Notes: generated by a model from the sequence alone, not told the origin. A DNA stretch of 64,000 bases from Prinia subflava (GCF_021018805.1 NC_086254.1:27713300-27777299), one strand, 5' to 3'. Positions 12,321 through 24,955 are shown, counted from the stretch's first letter. Translations and numbers: made by a program.

Positions 12321-13539
12321 CAAAATTATGTATTTTACACACACAAGCTCAATCTGCAGCTGTTTGGAGATGGCTCTTTTTGGAATCTCATTAAACTCTC
12401 GTGGCATTGTGTGCCAAGGGCTGATTAGGCATTATTTAAAAAAAAAGAAATAATAATTCCCTTGTGTGATTTTGAGGCACCTGAATTATTCACAAGTTGC
12501 ACAGGGGGCCCATTTATTTCCTGGGCCTGATGCTTCTGCACCAGCTGAATGCAGGAAAGAGGGAGCTCGATCCACTCTTACAACAGAGCCCAAGACCAAG
12601 ATTTGGGGCTGAGTTCTAAATATTAAATCCTCACCTTTAAAGAATAATGCCCAGACGACTTGCAGATGGCTTTGTTGAAAATAATTTTATTTTCTTAATT
12701 GATTTTAGAGGGTATTTTTATTTTCTCCTGCTCTTTCTTCAGTCTGAGGACAAACAGCCTGATAAAATGATAAACTCAGTGTTTCAGGATGGGGGAACTC
12801 ACGTGAGGTGAAGGGAAAGGCTCTGTGCCCCTCTGAAACCTCTACCAGGTAACCAGCCAACAGCACCATTATGCAAAGATGAGCCCTGCACATGTTACAC
12901 TGTGGGTAATCCTGCTTTTCATTATGGGATAATGGACCAACGATTTTCAAGGCTTGAGAAGAACTCCAGTTTGCTTGGTGCAGGAGGAATGACCCAAGAT
13001 TAGGGCAAACATACTAAAAGACCAGGAAAAAACATTTATTGTCTTCTCAAACACGCTGTAGATGGGAGTGCATTCCTAGGTCATGGAGAGTAGGGGAATT
13101 GTGTCAAGGTGTTATGCAGGGTTAATCAAATATGTCACCTCTGTATAAAACCAGTTCTAATGTTTGCTATTTTAATTTTGTCAAGTTGAAAACTTGCAGA
13201 CTACTTGCAGACTAACTTCCTTCTCTGGAGGGTTCCTTTCTTGTATTTAAATAGGGCTGCTCATGATTCAAATATACAAATGCACCTACAATTCACCTAT
13301 GTGCACATTTTGGTGTTTACATGTATATCTGTATTTATAGCTACACCCCATAACTGTGCACACACCCCAGGTCTCCATGTGCCAGCCCCAGATCGGTCAC
13401 TGCCCAGATAAATTCTGATTCATTCCTCCCTGAAAAGGTGAGAGAGAGGAAAAAAAAGGAAAAAAAACCCTCCACAGAACCGACTCTTTAATATGCCAGA
13501 GATGCAGCCTCTCCTGCTCTCTAAACCATCTCCAAATCA
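12321..13539. other. Non-coding; small 11-bp tandem duplication
   Basis: No gene recognised. A perfect two-copy duplication of ACTTGCAGACT lies at 13192-13202 and 13203-13213. A short purine-rich run with A-tracts is at 13440-13468. Confidence 0.5.
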
Positions 13540-13760
13540 CCCGTGAAACGCTCGGGACAGCAAAGGCAGGTGTCTAACAAGAGGGAGCTCTCCTCACCGT
13601 GTTCGTGCCCCCGTAAACACGCGGAGGAGCAGAGAATTTCCCGGGGGTCAGCCCTTGGCTGGATCTCCGGGTGACGAGCAGGACATCACCACCCAGACAA
13701 GGTGACAGCTCCTCCTGCAGCCCGGCTCGGCAGCGGGAGGGCTCCGACAGCCACAGACAT
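13540..13760. other. CpG-enriched patch
   Basis: This G/C-rich stretch has CpGs well above local background, including AAACGCTCGGG, GTTCGTGCCCCCGTAAACACGCGG and CCCGGCTCGGCAGCGG. It is too short and sparse to be called a canonical CpG island, and no TATA box or initiator with a following open frame is evident. It could mark a cryptic promoter or an enhancer kept unmethylated. Confidence 0.4.
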
Positions 13761-15071
13761 CATCTCTGCAACCCCACCGCAGAGGAGATGCTCTGCAACA
13801 GCTTGGTGCAGCCCCATCTGCTAGGAATTTACAGCTAATGTATCTTACAGCACAGGTTTGGCCTGGTTAGGAGATCTCTGCGTGGCTCTGTTCGTGATAT
13901 CGCTGCCTGACACGCTGGGGTTTCGTATTTTTGGGGAGCTGGTATTAAAAATATCAATGATTCATCTGTCATTGATGAACACGATGGGATCGTCAATAAA
14001 CCTGCTTCAGCAGCAGTATCTTTATGTCTGTGTATATATAGATGGATGAATATGTCTCCTATGTGTGTTTCAAGCACGATTCCCTCAGAGCAGTCCAAGT
14101 TTAGGGTATTTTGTGCCCAAATCCAAGCTCTGTACCCTGACAGGTTAAACCATGAGATCCATGGAAGTGCAGGGCCTGAGGGCTGATGGATTTGGGGTGC
14201 CCAGCAGGGCCCCTCAGACAGCTGATGCTGTCCAGGCTCCTGGAAGAATTGAGAAGAAAAGGTCAAGTCCCTCAATCTAAGAAGTTTTCAAGCTGTTTCT
14301 GTTACATTATTTGCTCTTGCCAGCCTTGTTAAAGCACCCAAGAGCTGAAGGCTCTGCCAGGAAGACTCAGAGAGAATGAGTGAAATGATTTAGGGTGGAG
14401 AAAGCAGGAGCAAATCAAGTCTTTTACTCCAAAGACTAAGGCTAACAGAGTTCTGCTTTACATCTGCCCATGGTGCTGAAGCCCTCCCTGCATCCAGACC
14501 CCTAAAGCACCCACAATCTCAGGGTTAGATACATCCCATAACCCCAGGAGGTGCCCACAGCCCACCCAACGAGCCCACAGGGCCAGGAGCCGCCGTGGTT
14601 CACCCCGTGTCCCTCACTGATGAGATGCAGCATGTCCTGCTCCAGTCACCCCAGCAACCCTTGTCAGAGAGAGGAGAAATGGGGAGAGAAAGCACTAAAA
14701 TAGACAATAAAGAGAACACTTCAGAAACCCGTCCAAAGGGGATCTTTGAAAAGCATTGATTTCTGGGCTTCAAGAGAGGAAAAGGAAGAGAAAAATAATT
14801 CAAGGGAAAAAATAGCAGCCTTCAAAACACAGGCTTCTAGCTGCCTAAATTTCCTGCTGCCTTCAGAAGCAGCAGCCCAGGTTCACTGGGGTTTAATGCT
14901 TGTGCTGCTGGATCTGACCCCCACTGTGTGCTTCACCAGGACACTGCTCCAACATAAAATCAGCCCAAACTGCTGCCATCACGTTTTTGGCTGCTCTAAC
15001 ATCAGTCCCAACCCTGGAGCAAATCTGGCTCCAGACAAGCATCCACTGACAGAAGTAGCCCTGCGTGGAGG
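13761..15071. other. Non-coding, nothing recognised
   Basis: Overlapping frames of up to 146 codons occur on the minus strand (13835-14275), with no known domain. The segment 13900-14060 is A/T-rich and ends in a short TATATATAGATGGATG run. No transposon was identified. Confidence 0.4.
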
Positions 15072-15103
15072 AAAAAAAAAAAAAAAACCAAAACAAAAAA
15101 AAC
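15072..15103 (+). repeat. A-rich simple repeat
   Basis: A run of sixteen A residues (15072-15087) followed by CCAAAAC and a second run of eight A. No polyadenylation signal precedes it on the plus strand, so a retroposed tail is not supported. Lysine-rich open frames through it are artefacts. Confidence 0.9.
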
Positions 15104-15189
15104 CCAGGCCCTCCATTTCCTTTCTGCTTTATTTTTAAAGGTTCTGAAGGGAAAGCGGGAGGAGAGGAGTATCTGAAGATTTCTTCTTC

Positions 15190-15306
15190 ACCGGGGGGTG
15201 AGGAGGGGCAGCGTTTTTCCGCCCGGAGGGTGATGCAGCTCTGCGGGGCCGGCCCGGCGCACCGGAGCGCCCCGGTGGCGGCACCGACAGCGCCAACGCA
15301 GCTCGG
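15190..15306. promoter_or_regulatory. Short, very CpG-dense patch
   Basis: I count about 11 CpGs in the 60 bases of 15241-15300 alone, with CCGGCCCGGCGCACCGG, GAGCGCCCCGG and GGCGGCACCG, and four or five more just upstream. This is the densest CpG cluster in the window. It overlaps open frames on both strands that show no protein similarity, as expected from stop-poor G/C-rich DNA. It could be the core of a small CpG-island promoter of an unannotated non-coding transcript, or a germline-unmethylated enhancer. Confidence 0.45.
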
Positions 15307-15650
15307 GTGTGCCAAAAATGCTCCTCCTGCCAGCCTGCCTCCCTCTGATCTGTGCAACCAGCTCATCTCGCCCTCAGCATCCCCCCCACTGAAGGCTGAT
15401 GCTTTTCTGGGCTGTCCTCTTGCCTGCTCGTCCGACACCGCACAGCATCACCGACCTCCCAGGCTGCCTGTTCTCCCCCTGTTTCCTCTGCTCTGTTCCT
15501 CCTCCAGTCCAGCATCAAAAATACTGCTGAAATAAATGGTTTTGGGTCCTATGTAGGACAAAAAAAATTACTTCTGTGGTTACTAGCCTGGAATATCCAC
15601 ATAGCTCTGCCTTGACCTTATGTGCCCTTGGTTAAAGGGATGTTCCATTA
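15307..15650. other. Non-coding, nothing recognised
   Basis: C-rich flank of the CpG patch, passing into ordinary A/T-balanced sequence. No gene or repeat recognised. Confidence 0.45.
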
Positions 15651-15675
15651 TTAATCCAGCTTAGAGCTGGATTAA
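15651..15675. promoter_or_regulatory. 11-bp inverted repeat of K50 homeodomain sites
   Basis: The arms TTAATCCAGCT (15651-15661) and AGCTGGATTAA (15665-15675) are perfectly complementary, with a 3-bp spacer TAG. Each arm contains TAATCC/GGATTA, the established core of bicoid-class K50 homeodomain factors (OTX, CRX, PITX, GSC). The sequence could be a paired binding site or simply a small hairpin. Binding is inferred from the motif only. Confidence 0.5.
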
Positions 15676-17966
15676 CTTTTAAAGATACAAAAATGCCACA
15701 AGCCAAGGAAGGTGATATATTTTTGGCTGGTTGGAACTGGCAGACTGCCGGGCAGGGTTAGCAAGCATCTAGAGCTTAGGAGAGGTGCTTTTAGATACAA
15801 ATCCTGATGAAAAAACCCAGCCAAACCACCCTAAAATAAATTATATAATCAAGTGACAGCCAGCAGGTCATGCAGGACAGTTAACATCCCCCAGATATAT
15901 TTGTACTCTATGAGAAATTCCCATTACAGATTGAATCTGCCCAGCCTGGAAAGCAGAATCACGTTCCCACCTGACAAGAGGGATTTTGAAAGGGGAAAAA
16001 TGAGGAAAAAGTCATTCTGAAGAGGAACAGAAAAACATGATGAGGAGGAAAACATTTAAGGTTGCTCTAAAGCCTACAAAAACTGATGCCAAGGGGAGGT
16101 TTTTGTTTTTCTCCTTTCTATAGACATCAGACCGTGTTTCCCCCCTGGAGGACAGTTTCCAAATGTGGCTGCTCTAATGAAGCACTGAGAATCTGCATTT
16201 GGAGGCTGAAAATTCACAGTGAATGCAGTCCCCCAGGTAGGGACTCTGCCTCATTTGCTGTTTGACTGAACCCAGCACAGGGTGGGCATTCCTGGAAATG
16301 AGACCTGACTAGCAGGAACATGACTAGGAAGAGAGCAGAGTGATGGCTGTGGTTAGTGAAATGTGGATTTTCACATGCACCTGCACAAACAGAGCTGAAA
16401 TTCCAACCTAAGATACCCCCTCACATTTTAAATCACGTACTCAGACTTGTAAACACCCTCAGAATATTAACTTATGCATCAACAGAAAGATGGATTTCAA
16501 CATATCCTTGAAAACAAACTCTGAAATACTTTTAATGAGTGCCTCTCATGGAACTCTGCACATCCATACCCATGGACTGCTGCTGGCTGCAAATACACAT
16601 CCATTGTGTTTGCTCCCCTTGCTGCCTGGAGAAGGGATTTATGAGCAGGATACCTGCTTTTGACGAGCATTCCAGAGGAGCTTAGCAGAAAGGGAGAGGG
16701 ATGATGTTACAGCCCATCTCTTCAGATGCCAAATAAACCAGGAACTGTTGAGCTGCTACTGTTTTGCTCATTGCAATAAAGTTCCTTGTTCAGCATAAAA
16801 AGGAGGTAATTCTGGCTGGTTTATCTCTATTACCATGTATCCAACATGTATAAGCAAAAATAGTCAGATAATGAGAAAAATTACCTTTGAATAAGCATCA
16901 CATAAAAGGAAATGGTTAAGATCTGCCATGAATTATTCAAGCAGCTCCAAATATAAATTGCCACAAATAGCAAGACAAGGGGGTTTTTTTGCCTTTCTGT
17001 GTGTTGCATATGTCCTGCAACAACCCAAACAGCACATTCCACTTTGGAAGCTGCATACGGAGAATTGCATCGCCTCAAGGAAATCCAATGGGAGGCAACG
17101 GTACACAGGACAGATGATGCTCCTCCTCGCCTTGCAGCTTGCATATATATATATGTTTTAAAGCCATTTTGTGCAACTAGGAGCTTTCAGCACATTATGC
17201 CCCTGCTGAAAGCCCACTAGTACACCCAGAGGGTTTCACAGAAAATACTGCAGCTGAGGGGAAGCCCGGGTCCCTCAGCTGGAAATTACGGCTCTGGAGC
17301 TGCGAGGGAATCCGGGCTCCAGCATAATTAAGAGTGATTCTTCACTAAAATGGCAATTTTGTTACTGCAATACTGACAGTTATTTAGATGCACATGGAAA
17401 TAAAAACAAGTACTGGCTGGTGGCTGACTAAACCTGTGTAAATCTGTTTGCACCAGCAGGGCTGCAGCACACAGGTCAAACGGCAGATTTGGCACAGGGA
17501 TGGGCTCGCCTGCCTTTTCTAGGACACAGCACGCAAAGGACAGTGACAATCTGCACTTGTGCTTGTCTGAGGCTGCAGGAACAGAGCTCCTCTCCTCTGA
17601 CTTTGGTCACTGTGTAACACCTCTGACGCCTGATCAAATTAAACAGATCGAAGGCAGAGGCGCATCCTCGTGTGACCTGTGAGAGCCTGGATCAGCCCCG
17701 CTCTGCATCCACGGGATTCTGCATCCTCCCTCCTATTCAGCTTCCTCCTTCACCCTTCCCCTCAGCCTCTCCTTTTCTATAAAAATTTGGGTCACCTTGC
17801 TTACACTGGCACAGATTTGCCCAATGAAAACTGCTTTTGTGCAGTCCCCCAGGGCAGGAATAAAGTGGGGATTGATGCTACAGGGAGACAGACGGCTCTC
17901 CGTGCACAGGAATTCAGTTCTCTCTGTCTAAGGGGAATATATAGATAAGCATTTATATTATTTTTT
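15676..17966. other. Non-coding, nothing firm
   Basis: No coding frame above about 90 codons. A short (AT)n stretch lies at 17142-17154. From 17960 the sequence becomes T-rich. No transposon was recognised. Confidence 0.45.
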
Positions 17967-18008
17967 TTCAGAGTATTCCAGACAAAGTTCAGAATATTCC
18001 AAATATAC
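17967..18008 (+). repeat. 21-bp tandem duplication, two copies
   Basis: TTCAGAGTATTCCA (17967-17980) recurs as TTCAGAATATTCCA (17988-18001) with a 21-bp period. The second copy contains GAATATTC, a small palindrome that could bind various factors. Only two copies are present. Confidence 0.75.
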
Positions 18009-21000
18009 AATCTGCAGAAATGCATTGCTTTTCTTACGTGCTCAGAGCAGAAGTCTTTGCTTTATGACTCTTTATTTTTTATTATTTTTTAATCATTTTT
18101 CTTTATTGAAAAAAAAAAAACAACAAAACAAAACAGAAGAAGAAAACAACAAATTTTCTGCTGCTTTGAAAGCAGCACACATTTGTGTGTGCCCACTGCT
18201 TGAGAATCTCTCTGCCTTGCCCAAGGAGCATGTGCCTAGCTCGAGTCCCCACGGTGAGTGGCAGAATCTGCCATATGGAGGTCACCTTGTCCAGGTCCAT
18301 AAATAGCTCTTTTTCCTAAGCAGGGAAGGGAAGGAGCTGGTGAGAGTAATGAAAGAGGAGGCTAGCTTGCATCCGTGGCACTGATTGGTGCCAGGGTTGC
18401 AGCACGCAGAGCCTTGTCATGCCAGCAGCAGCGATACCGTCAATCTGCAGGCACAGAAGTCACCTCCCTCCACCGTGGAAGCATGTGCCAGCCAGTTTTT
18501 CATTTCAGCTTTCACACAGGGGTTTGGATGCCTTTCAGGAGCGGAGAACAGATACTTCAGGAAAGGTGTCCTTGGGGAGACAGCAGCAGGCCCCAGGCAA
18601 AGGGATTTGCTGCTTAAGGACGCGGGTGGGTCCCACGCTGTGGGTCAGGGTATGGAGGGGGTTTGATGAGAAACCCCCCCACTGCTGCTGAGACCTCTGT
18701 GAGGGTACAGGCGTGAAATGGTTCAGGTACAGTGACAAAACCACTGTCACTCAGCCCCCCAGTTTGTGGCAAGGACTTCTCTTCCGTGCATCGACAACCG
18801 GAGACAGAAAGATTAAGAACTTGCACCTTGTGCAAAGAATCTTTTTGTTTTATTCAGCTTTCAAGATACCAACAACTGCAAAAATGCTACAGCAAAACCA
18901 CCTGATAGCCAACAAGGTGCTCAGCTAGCACTAAGTAATTGATACCTTCATTTAAGAAGAGACTGGAACCTGTCAGCCAGAATGTTGTGTCAGAATGACT
19001 TTCACAGAGCAGAAAGCACACTGAGGTGTTTGCACTGCAACATCCTGGGGAACAAAGGGAAATTGAGGAAAACATTGCAAAAATAATATTCCCAGGTAAA
19101 TCACAGGAAATTTAAAGGAGGGTAGAATGCAAGGAGGAGAAAAAACTGTTTTTTATTTGATGCTAATCAAAAATTGTTTTCGAGTGCAAACACCTGAAGT
19201 CTGAGCTAGCACCTCCCTCTCTTTGCCTCAGAACATGTAGCTGATAAGTCATATCAGGATATAATGTTGAGGAGGAGGCAGAAGCATCAATCTTGATGCA
19301 CTCAGATTTTTTAGAGAGTTACACCTGGCAGTAGAGAGATGGTGACCCAGCTGCCAACACCCCTTTGTGAAGGTGATGCCAGTGCCTTGCTCCCTGTCCT
19401 GCTCTGAACAATCCCCTCCCATTTGTCAACAGAGGAAGGGAAGAGCAATTCTCCCTCCACGACATCTTTTTGCATCCCACAGGCTGCAAATCCCTGGCTT
19501 GATCTTGTTCAGTGTGGAACATCTGACATGCCTGTGATGGGGAAGCTTTAACCGCTCTTATTCCTTCTTATGATACCCATGACTATAGGATTGGATAAAA
19601 GGGATGAACAGATGGATGGATCACGTATGCACACTGCAGAGCCTTTATCCTTCGCTAGGTGTTGGTTTAAGCGATGCACAGGATTTTTAAATAGCCTCTT
19701 CTCTTTTTCCTTTCCCCTTCACAAGTTTTGCTCTAATGTTCCTCCCCTTGGCAGTCTCTTCCCCCCTCTCCGATATAAACACTTTGAGCTCAAGTTTTGA
19801 TACATAAAAAAAACACCCAACCATGAAGCAGCCCTAAGCCAATGTTTCCTTTGTCCTTGCTCTTTAAAAGCTGTAGTTGCTGCTCAGATGAGGTAACGGG
19901 CCTTATAACACAAGAAGTATGTTTTTCAGAACTTAATGTCCTCTGCCACAGATGTCGTCTCTGCCAGAGGCTTATTAACACCTCAGAAGAGCAAAGCCCT
20001 GCCCACAAAGGGAAGGGAATCTAAAGAAGATACACAAACAAAGGAGGTGAATGTTAAAAGCAGCTAATGAGGGGGAAAAAAACCCTCCACCTTCCCATCA
20101 CGGCACTTCAGAACAAGTAGCATTGCCAAGCACTAAAAACCTGGGGATTAAAGAGACAATTTAGGAGGACTTGATGTGAGGAATGGAAATCTCCTGGAAG
20201 ACATTAAAAGAACACAGAAGATCAGCATACGTATTTGGGGAAAGGAAGAACCACCTAGAAAAAAATGTATGTGTATGTATATGGACAATTTTGCCAGGAC
20301 TAACAGAAAACATATTAAGAAATAATCAGATACATTTATTTCCTATAAAGAAAATTCAAATTTGATGAGAAATTGAAGCAGGAGGACGTGCAGAGAGGTT
20401 TCATTCTCAAAAAAGATGTACATTCAAAGGAACTAACAGAAAAAGCAAAGTTGTTTGTTTACCAACCTTTCTCCTTAAACCAATTCCTCTCAGAAACACC
20501 AAGAAGCTCTCAAATAAAAGATCCACCTCACTGACTTGTCTCTCCTGCTCTGGAAATGCTATGTGTTGTTATTCAAATTATTTTTATTCCCTCCGCTGAT
20601 GCACTTGGTCCTCCTTTTTGGTTTCCAGTACTCCAAGGCTGCCCCAGGGGCACTCAAGCACCTCTGCCAAGGTGTTCATGGGCATCCCACGGGGCTCCCA
20701 CCACCTCATGCCCTGGGATGGAAGTTCCCTTCTCTTTCTGGGGTAAAATGGGACAGGTGTCCTTTTATTCCTTTGGAGAAACTGAGACAGATCATAAAGA
20801 CCAGGATTTTCTTGTCAGGACCAGCTCCTTGCTCAGAGACTCATGTAACTGGCAGGAGTGTGGCAGAGTTCTGGGGCCAGACTGGAGGGTGAGACCCCTT
20901 GTGCAGAAAATGGATGGGTAAGAAGTAGATACAGGGCCACGAAAATCAGCAGAAATAAACAATAAGTCAGAATGTTCAAAAGGGCACCATGAGTGATCTG

Positions 21001-23109
21001 AGCCACAGCAAGGACAATAAAATCAGCCCCTGAGAATGTTGCTATTTAAAGAAATGTTTCATATGGAAATGAACAGCCCATCGAGGGATGAGCTGGGTTA
21101 GTAACACGCATAATGCAAAAACTGCTTGGCATTTATCCCCAGTGCAGCACGGAGGCTGCAGGGATCACCAAACGTATCACAGGGGTTAAGAAAACTCACG
21201 GGGCTAAAAGGATTCAAAAAGCTCTTAAGCCAGGTTAGACACTCCTGCAAGAACTGGATGATAATTAAAGCCTTTGCAGTTAGTTAAGTTGCATTCTCTC
21301 ATTCAGGGAGAGACAAACTTTCAGCAGGGGTCTCACACTTGCTGCCTTTAGCATGAAAAACAAGTCATTGTGAAAATTATCCTGGACTGCTCCACACTGA
21401 ACCAAGGCTGCAGCAGACACTGAACAATCCATTCCTTGGAAAGAGCTGAATCACTGAGATGTCCTGGTCACACAGTGGGGGTGGGAGTCCCCGTGTTGAT
21501 AAGGACCTTTGGAGGAGACAACTTTATTGTCCCTGTGGTACCTTTATCTCTCCCATGGAGGAGTCATAACTCCTTGTTCTTTGAGGCTGTCCAATCCACC
21601 TTGTAAACAGCTCATGTGCATGGAGAGGAGACCCATGGAGCCACAGCCCCACCCCGGGGTCAAGCATCATGTCCAGGGCACTGGATGCACAGCAAAGATT
21701 ATTACAATTTTTCAAATTGTCCACCCCTTTCAGAGGATGCCTCCCCAGTTTTGTCAGCTGTCTTTTCCTCTGCAGGGCTGAGCCAGACCAAAGAAAAATC
21801 AGGATCATTGAGAGGGCAGAAGGATGCAGTTTGCCTCAGATGGTGCAGGCTTGGATTGCAGTCAAAGAACTGAATCTTCTGCAGAGATTAACAAGCTCCA
21901 CAGGTGCAGGGGAAGAACAGGCTCTTCGAACACAGGAGAAGAAAAACACACAGTATGGAAAAATGCCCACTGCCTGACTCGCTACTGAAACTGTTAAACA
22001 ACTGTCAGTGGGTTTTCTGGAGGGAGGTTGGGAGATGCAAAGGTGTGGAAATAGAGAAAGCAGCAGCCGCCGATGTCCCACAGGAAGGCAACGACGGCCA
22101 GCGCTAGGAGATACAATCTGATCCTTTGTGTGTTCTGCAAGTTGCCTTGTTGGAATCAAAGACCGTAGAAAACCAGTTTGTGAAATAATGGTGGTGACAG
22201 AGCAGCACCTCCCCGTGTCAGGGCTGTTTCACAGAGTGGGGCTAATTCACCTTTTGTCTGCTTAATAGTACTGCAAAACCAGAATCCCTCCGATCAGAGA
22301 GACTGAGCTATTTCATGCTGTAAACTCTTTGCAGGCAGCCTGACAACAGAACAGGCTCTGTAAAGCATTTCTGAGTAGCAACGAGCCTCAAATGGCACTT
22401 CCCAAAGCCTTTCTATCCCATGGAGAGCAAAAAAATGTGGCAGGGAAATACCAGCTTCTCGGGGAAGGGGTGTAAATAGCTCCAAGTGGGTATGGCAGCA
22501 AAAGCAATGTGATAATATGAAGGAAGAGCTGCTGAGATTATCAGTTCCTGGCATTATATTCCCAAAACACTCCTGAAGCCTCACAGCTTCCATATGGCTC
22601 ATCAGACACATACAATAACATGATGGCTCAGAACATTCAGTCCTATAGAAAGGAAACAAGAAACACAGACACGTCCCTGTGCTCCTGCACACACACAGCA
22701 GTGACACCAGGGCCTGGAACAAAAGGGACAGGAGCAAATTCTATGTTGGAGTCAGCTTCCTGCAGGCCTCCTGGTCACAAAGTTCATTGTGAACATCAAA
22801 CCTTTGCAGAGGGTGTGTGTGTTGCTTCCAGATGGGCGCAGATCCCACAGAGCCACCAGGTGACACATTTTGGGCTCAAGAGAGACATGATTCAAACCAA
22901 GCTCCCTGGGGGCATCCTGCAGGCCTCTACTGCAGACCAGGGGGTTCCACTGAACACTTCCAGAGCCACAGATCCATGACAGCCTGACAAAAACCCTGCC
23001 TGTGAGCAAACTGGAGAGCAATTCTGCTGGAGAGAGCAAAGCTGTACTAAAGTGCCTCTGGGTGGTGGTGGCACTGTGAAAACACGGTGTTGTCACATCG
23101 AAGTGACAT
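18009..23109. other. Non-coding, nothing firm
   Basis: An A-run beginning at about 18109, followed by CAACAAAACAAAAC, is a simple A-rich repeat. The rest is ordinary mixed sequence. Overlapping frames at 18375-18835, 20536-20921, 21509-21977 and 22294-22979 occupy several frames at once and match no known protein. The segment 21050-21380 is repeat-free and A/T-leaning and might be regulatory. A weak X-box-like word occurs further right at 23526-23539. Confidence 0.4.
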
Positions 23110-23265
23110 GGAAGCTGTGGATGTCCCACCCCTGGAAGTGTCCAAGGCCAGGTTGGACAGGACAAGTCTAGTGGAAGGTGTCCCTGCCCATGGCAGGGGG
23201 TGGAACAAGATGAGCATTAAGTCCATTCCCACCCAAAGCTCTCTGTAACTCTGTGACTCTGTGAC
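23110..23265 (+). mobile_element. CR1 LINE 3' fragment
   Basis: Plus-strand CR1 3' end: GTGGATGTCCCACCCCTGG, AAGGCCAGGTTGGACAGG, TCTAGTGGAAGGTGTCCC and TGCCCATGGCAGGGGG, finishing in the tail AACTCTGTGACTCTGTGAC. It retains only about 155 bp, so it is strongly 5'-truncated and cannot encode anything. The tail octamers are of the CTCTGTGA variety, unlike the ATTCTATG form of the copy at 42.4 kb. Confidence 0.9.
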
Positions 23266-24771
23266 AGCTGAATGGAGCCTCAAAGTCCTCATCCCTTTGC
23301 ACTATCAACAGAGAGAGGTTTTAAGAGAGCAGAAGTTGTGATTAGTCGTGCTAGAAAAACTTGGCTGTTGCCCAGATTTTTCCTAGATGATGTCCTTGTG
23401 TGGCAAATCTGGCTCATCCCAGAGCTGCTGGAATCACGGCCTTCGCTGACTGCAGCATTTTATTTTCAGTGTGAGGAGGGATAAGGCCTGCAGTGAGCTC
23501 CAGAAAAACTTCTCAGTCATGGCTTGTAACCATGAAAACTCATTCCCCAGCCTACTGAGGCTTAAAAAGATGCACTTTCAGTTCCTGTGATTCTCTTCCA
23601 AGACTGATAAACCAGCAACAGTATTTCTTGTTTCTCAGTCATCTGTTCTTCAGTTTTCAGAAACTATTTCAGTTCTACAAACTGGCCTGCCATCTTTTCC
23701 CTTCTATGAGACTTTAGAAAGAGAAAAAAGGATGAATCACCCTTTTTAAAATTACTTTTCCAAGTGGAGGGTCTCCTTCACAATGTTACTTATTCCAAGC
23801 ATCCATTGCACTTTTCCTTCTATGATACCTCCCAGTTCTTTGATGCTTTCTCTTTCCTCACTGAGGGGCTTGTTTATTTTTATTTTTTTTCATAAGCTAA
23901 GCCTAATTCTTGGTTTTCTTGTTCAAACTCCTCAACCAAGCTCCTTGAGGAGTAAAGTAGGCATACAGAAAGTTAATGAGAAATTCTCCCTCTGTCCCTG
24001 AGGATTGAAGAGGGGATAATTTAGGCAGTGTTTGGAACCAGCTCCGACCCTTTTAAGACTATCCAGCATCGCTGTGGGAGGAGGAGGATCCAACTGTCCT
24101 ACATTTTCCTTGTGGATGCTGCCACTGCTAACAGAGCATGGCTTTTCTTCCATGGTTTTCTTTTCCATGTCTTTCCTCCCATGGCTCTGCCAGGCCTGAG
24201 CAGGGTGGAGCAGGAGCTGCAGTGCCGAGCACCCAGGCAGCGCTGGGATGCCACACGGTGACAGGCTGCTGACAACAAGAGTTAATTTCCATCACTTCCC
24301 TCAACTGGACACCCCAAAAGATGATGGTTTCAGGTGCTGGTTAGGGCACCTTCTGCTTTGTGTGATCACCTCATCATCTCCTAATTAGCCAGATCTTCTT
24401 TCCTCCTCATCACCATCAGCCACTGAACGCCTTCTCCCTCTGCCCAGGATGGGCTCTCCCCCCGCTCTGCTCTGCCGTGCTTCACCCTGGGAAATGTTTT
24501 GTGATACTTTGGATCCCATGTAAACTGTATTCTTCCATTTGGGCAGTCTTTCAACTCCATGAAAGTTACACGTTGTTTTCATTTCTTCTCAAGTACCTCA
24601 GGTCAAAGAAAGACCTGTGTCACAGTGGCTCTAAAAGCCTAATAAAGTCTTTCATCCAGAGACCTGCTTGCTGGCGCAAAGTCAGGGAAAACAAACTAAG
24701 TCATCGAGTGTTGTTCAAACTGTCAGATCCTTTTCAGCATGCTCTTCCTGCCAGCCTGTTCGTGTGCGTTT
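23266..24771. other. Non-coding, nothing recognised
   Basis: Ordinary sequence, T-rich around 23700-23900. Short frames only, apart from a 207-codon plus-strand frame starting at 24477 that runs on through the CA repeat and is not credible as a gene. Confidence 0.45.
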
Positions 24772-24804
24772 GGGGGCTGGGATGGGGAGGAAGGGAAGGG
24801 GGGG
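24772..24804 (+). other. Predicted G-quadruplex motif
   Basis: Five G-runs with short spacers lie on the plus strand: GGGGG-CT-GGG-AT-GGGG-AGGAA-GGG-AA-GGGGGGG. This satisfies the usual rule of four or more runs of at least three G with loops of seven or fewer. It sits about 110 bp upstream of the CA repeat. Folding in the cell is inferred, not shown. Confidence 0.7.
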
Positions 24805-24913
24805 AAAAAATTCCTGATGGCAGAAAGCCCATGGAACAACTGGCACCTTTCCAAAGCAGCCTCCCCCCGGCCCCCAGCCCGCCTCCGTGGGCACAGGCGT
24901 CTGCCAATCTGTT

Positions 24914-24916
<3 letters not shown>

Positions 24917-24955
<39 letters not shown>
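24917..24955 (+). repeat. (CA)n microsatellite, about 19.5 units, uninterrupted
   Basis: Pure CA dinucleotide repeat of 39 bp with no interruption, so likely polymorphic between individuals. Alternating purine-pyrimidine DNA of this kind can adopt Z-DNA. Histidine/threonine and cysteine/valine repeats in overlapping frames are artefacts of this tract. Confidence 0.99.
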
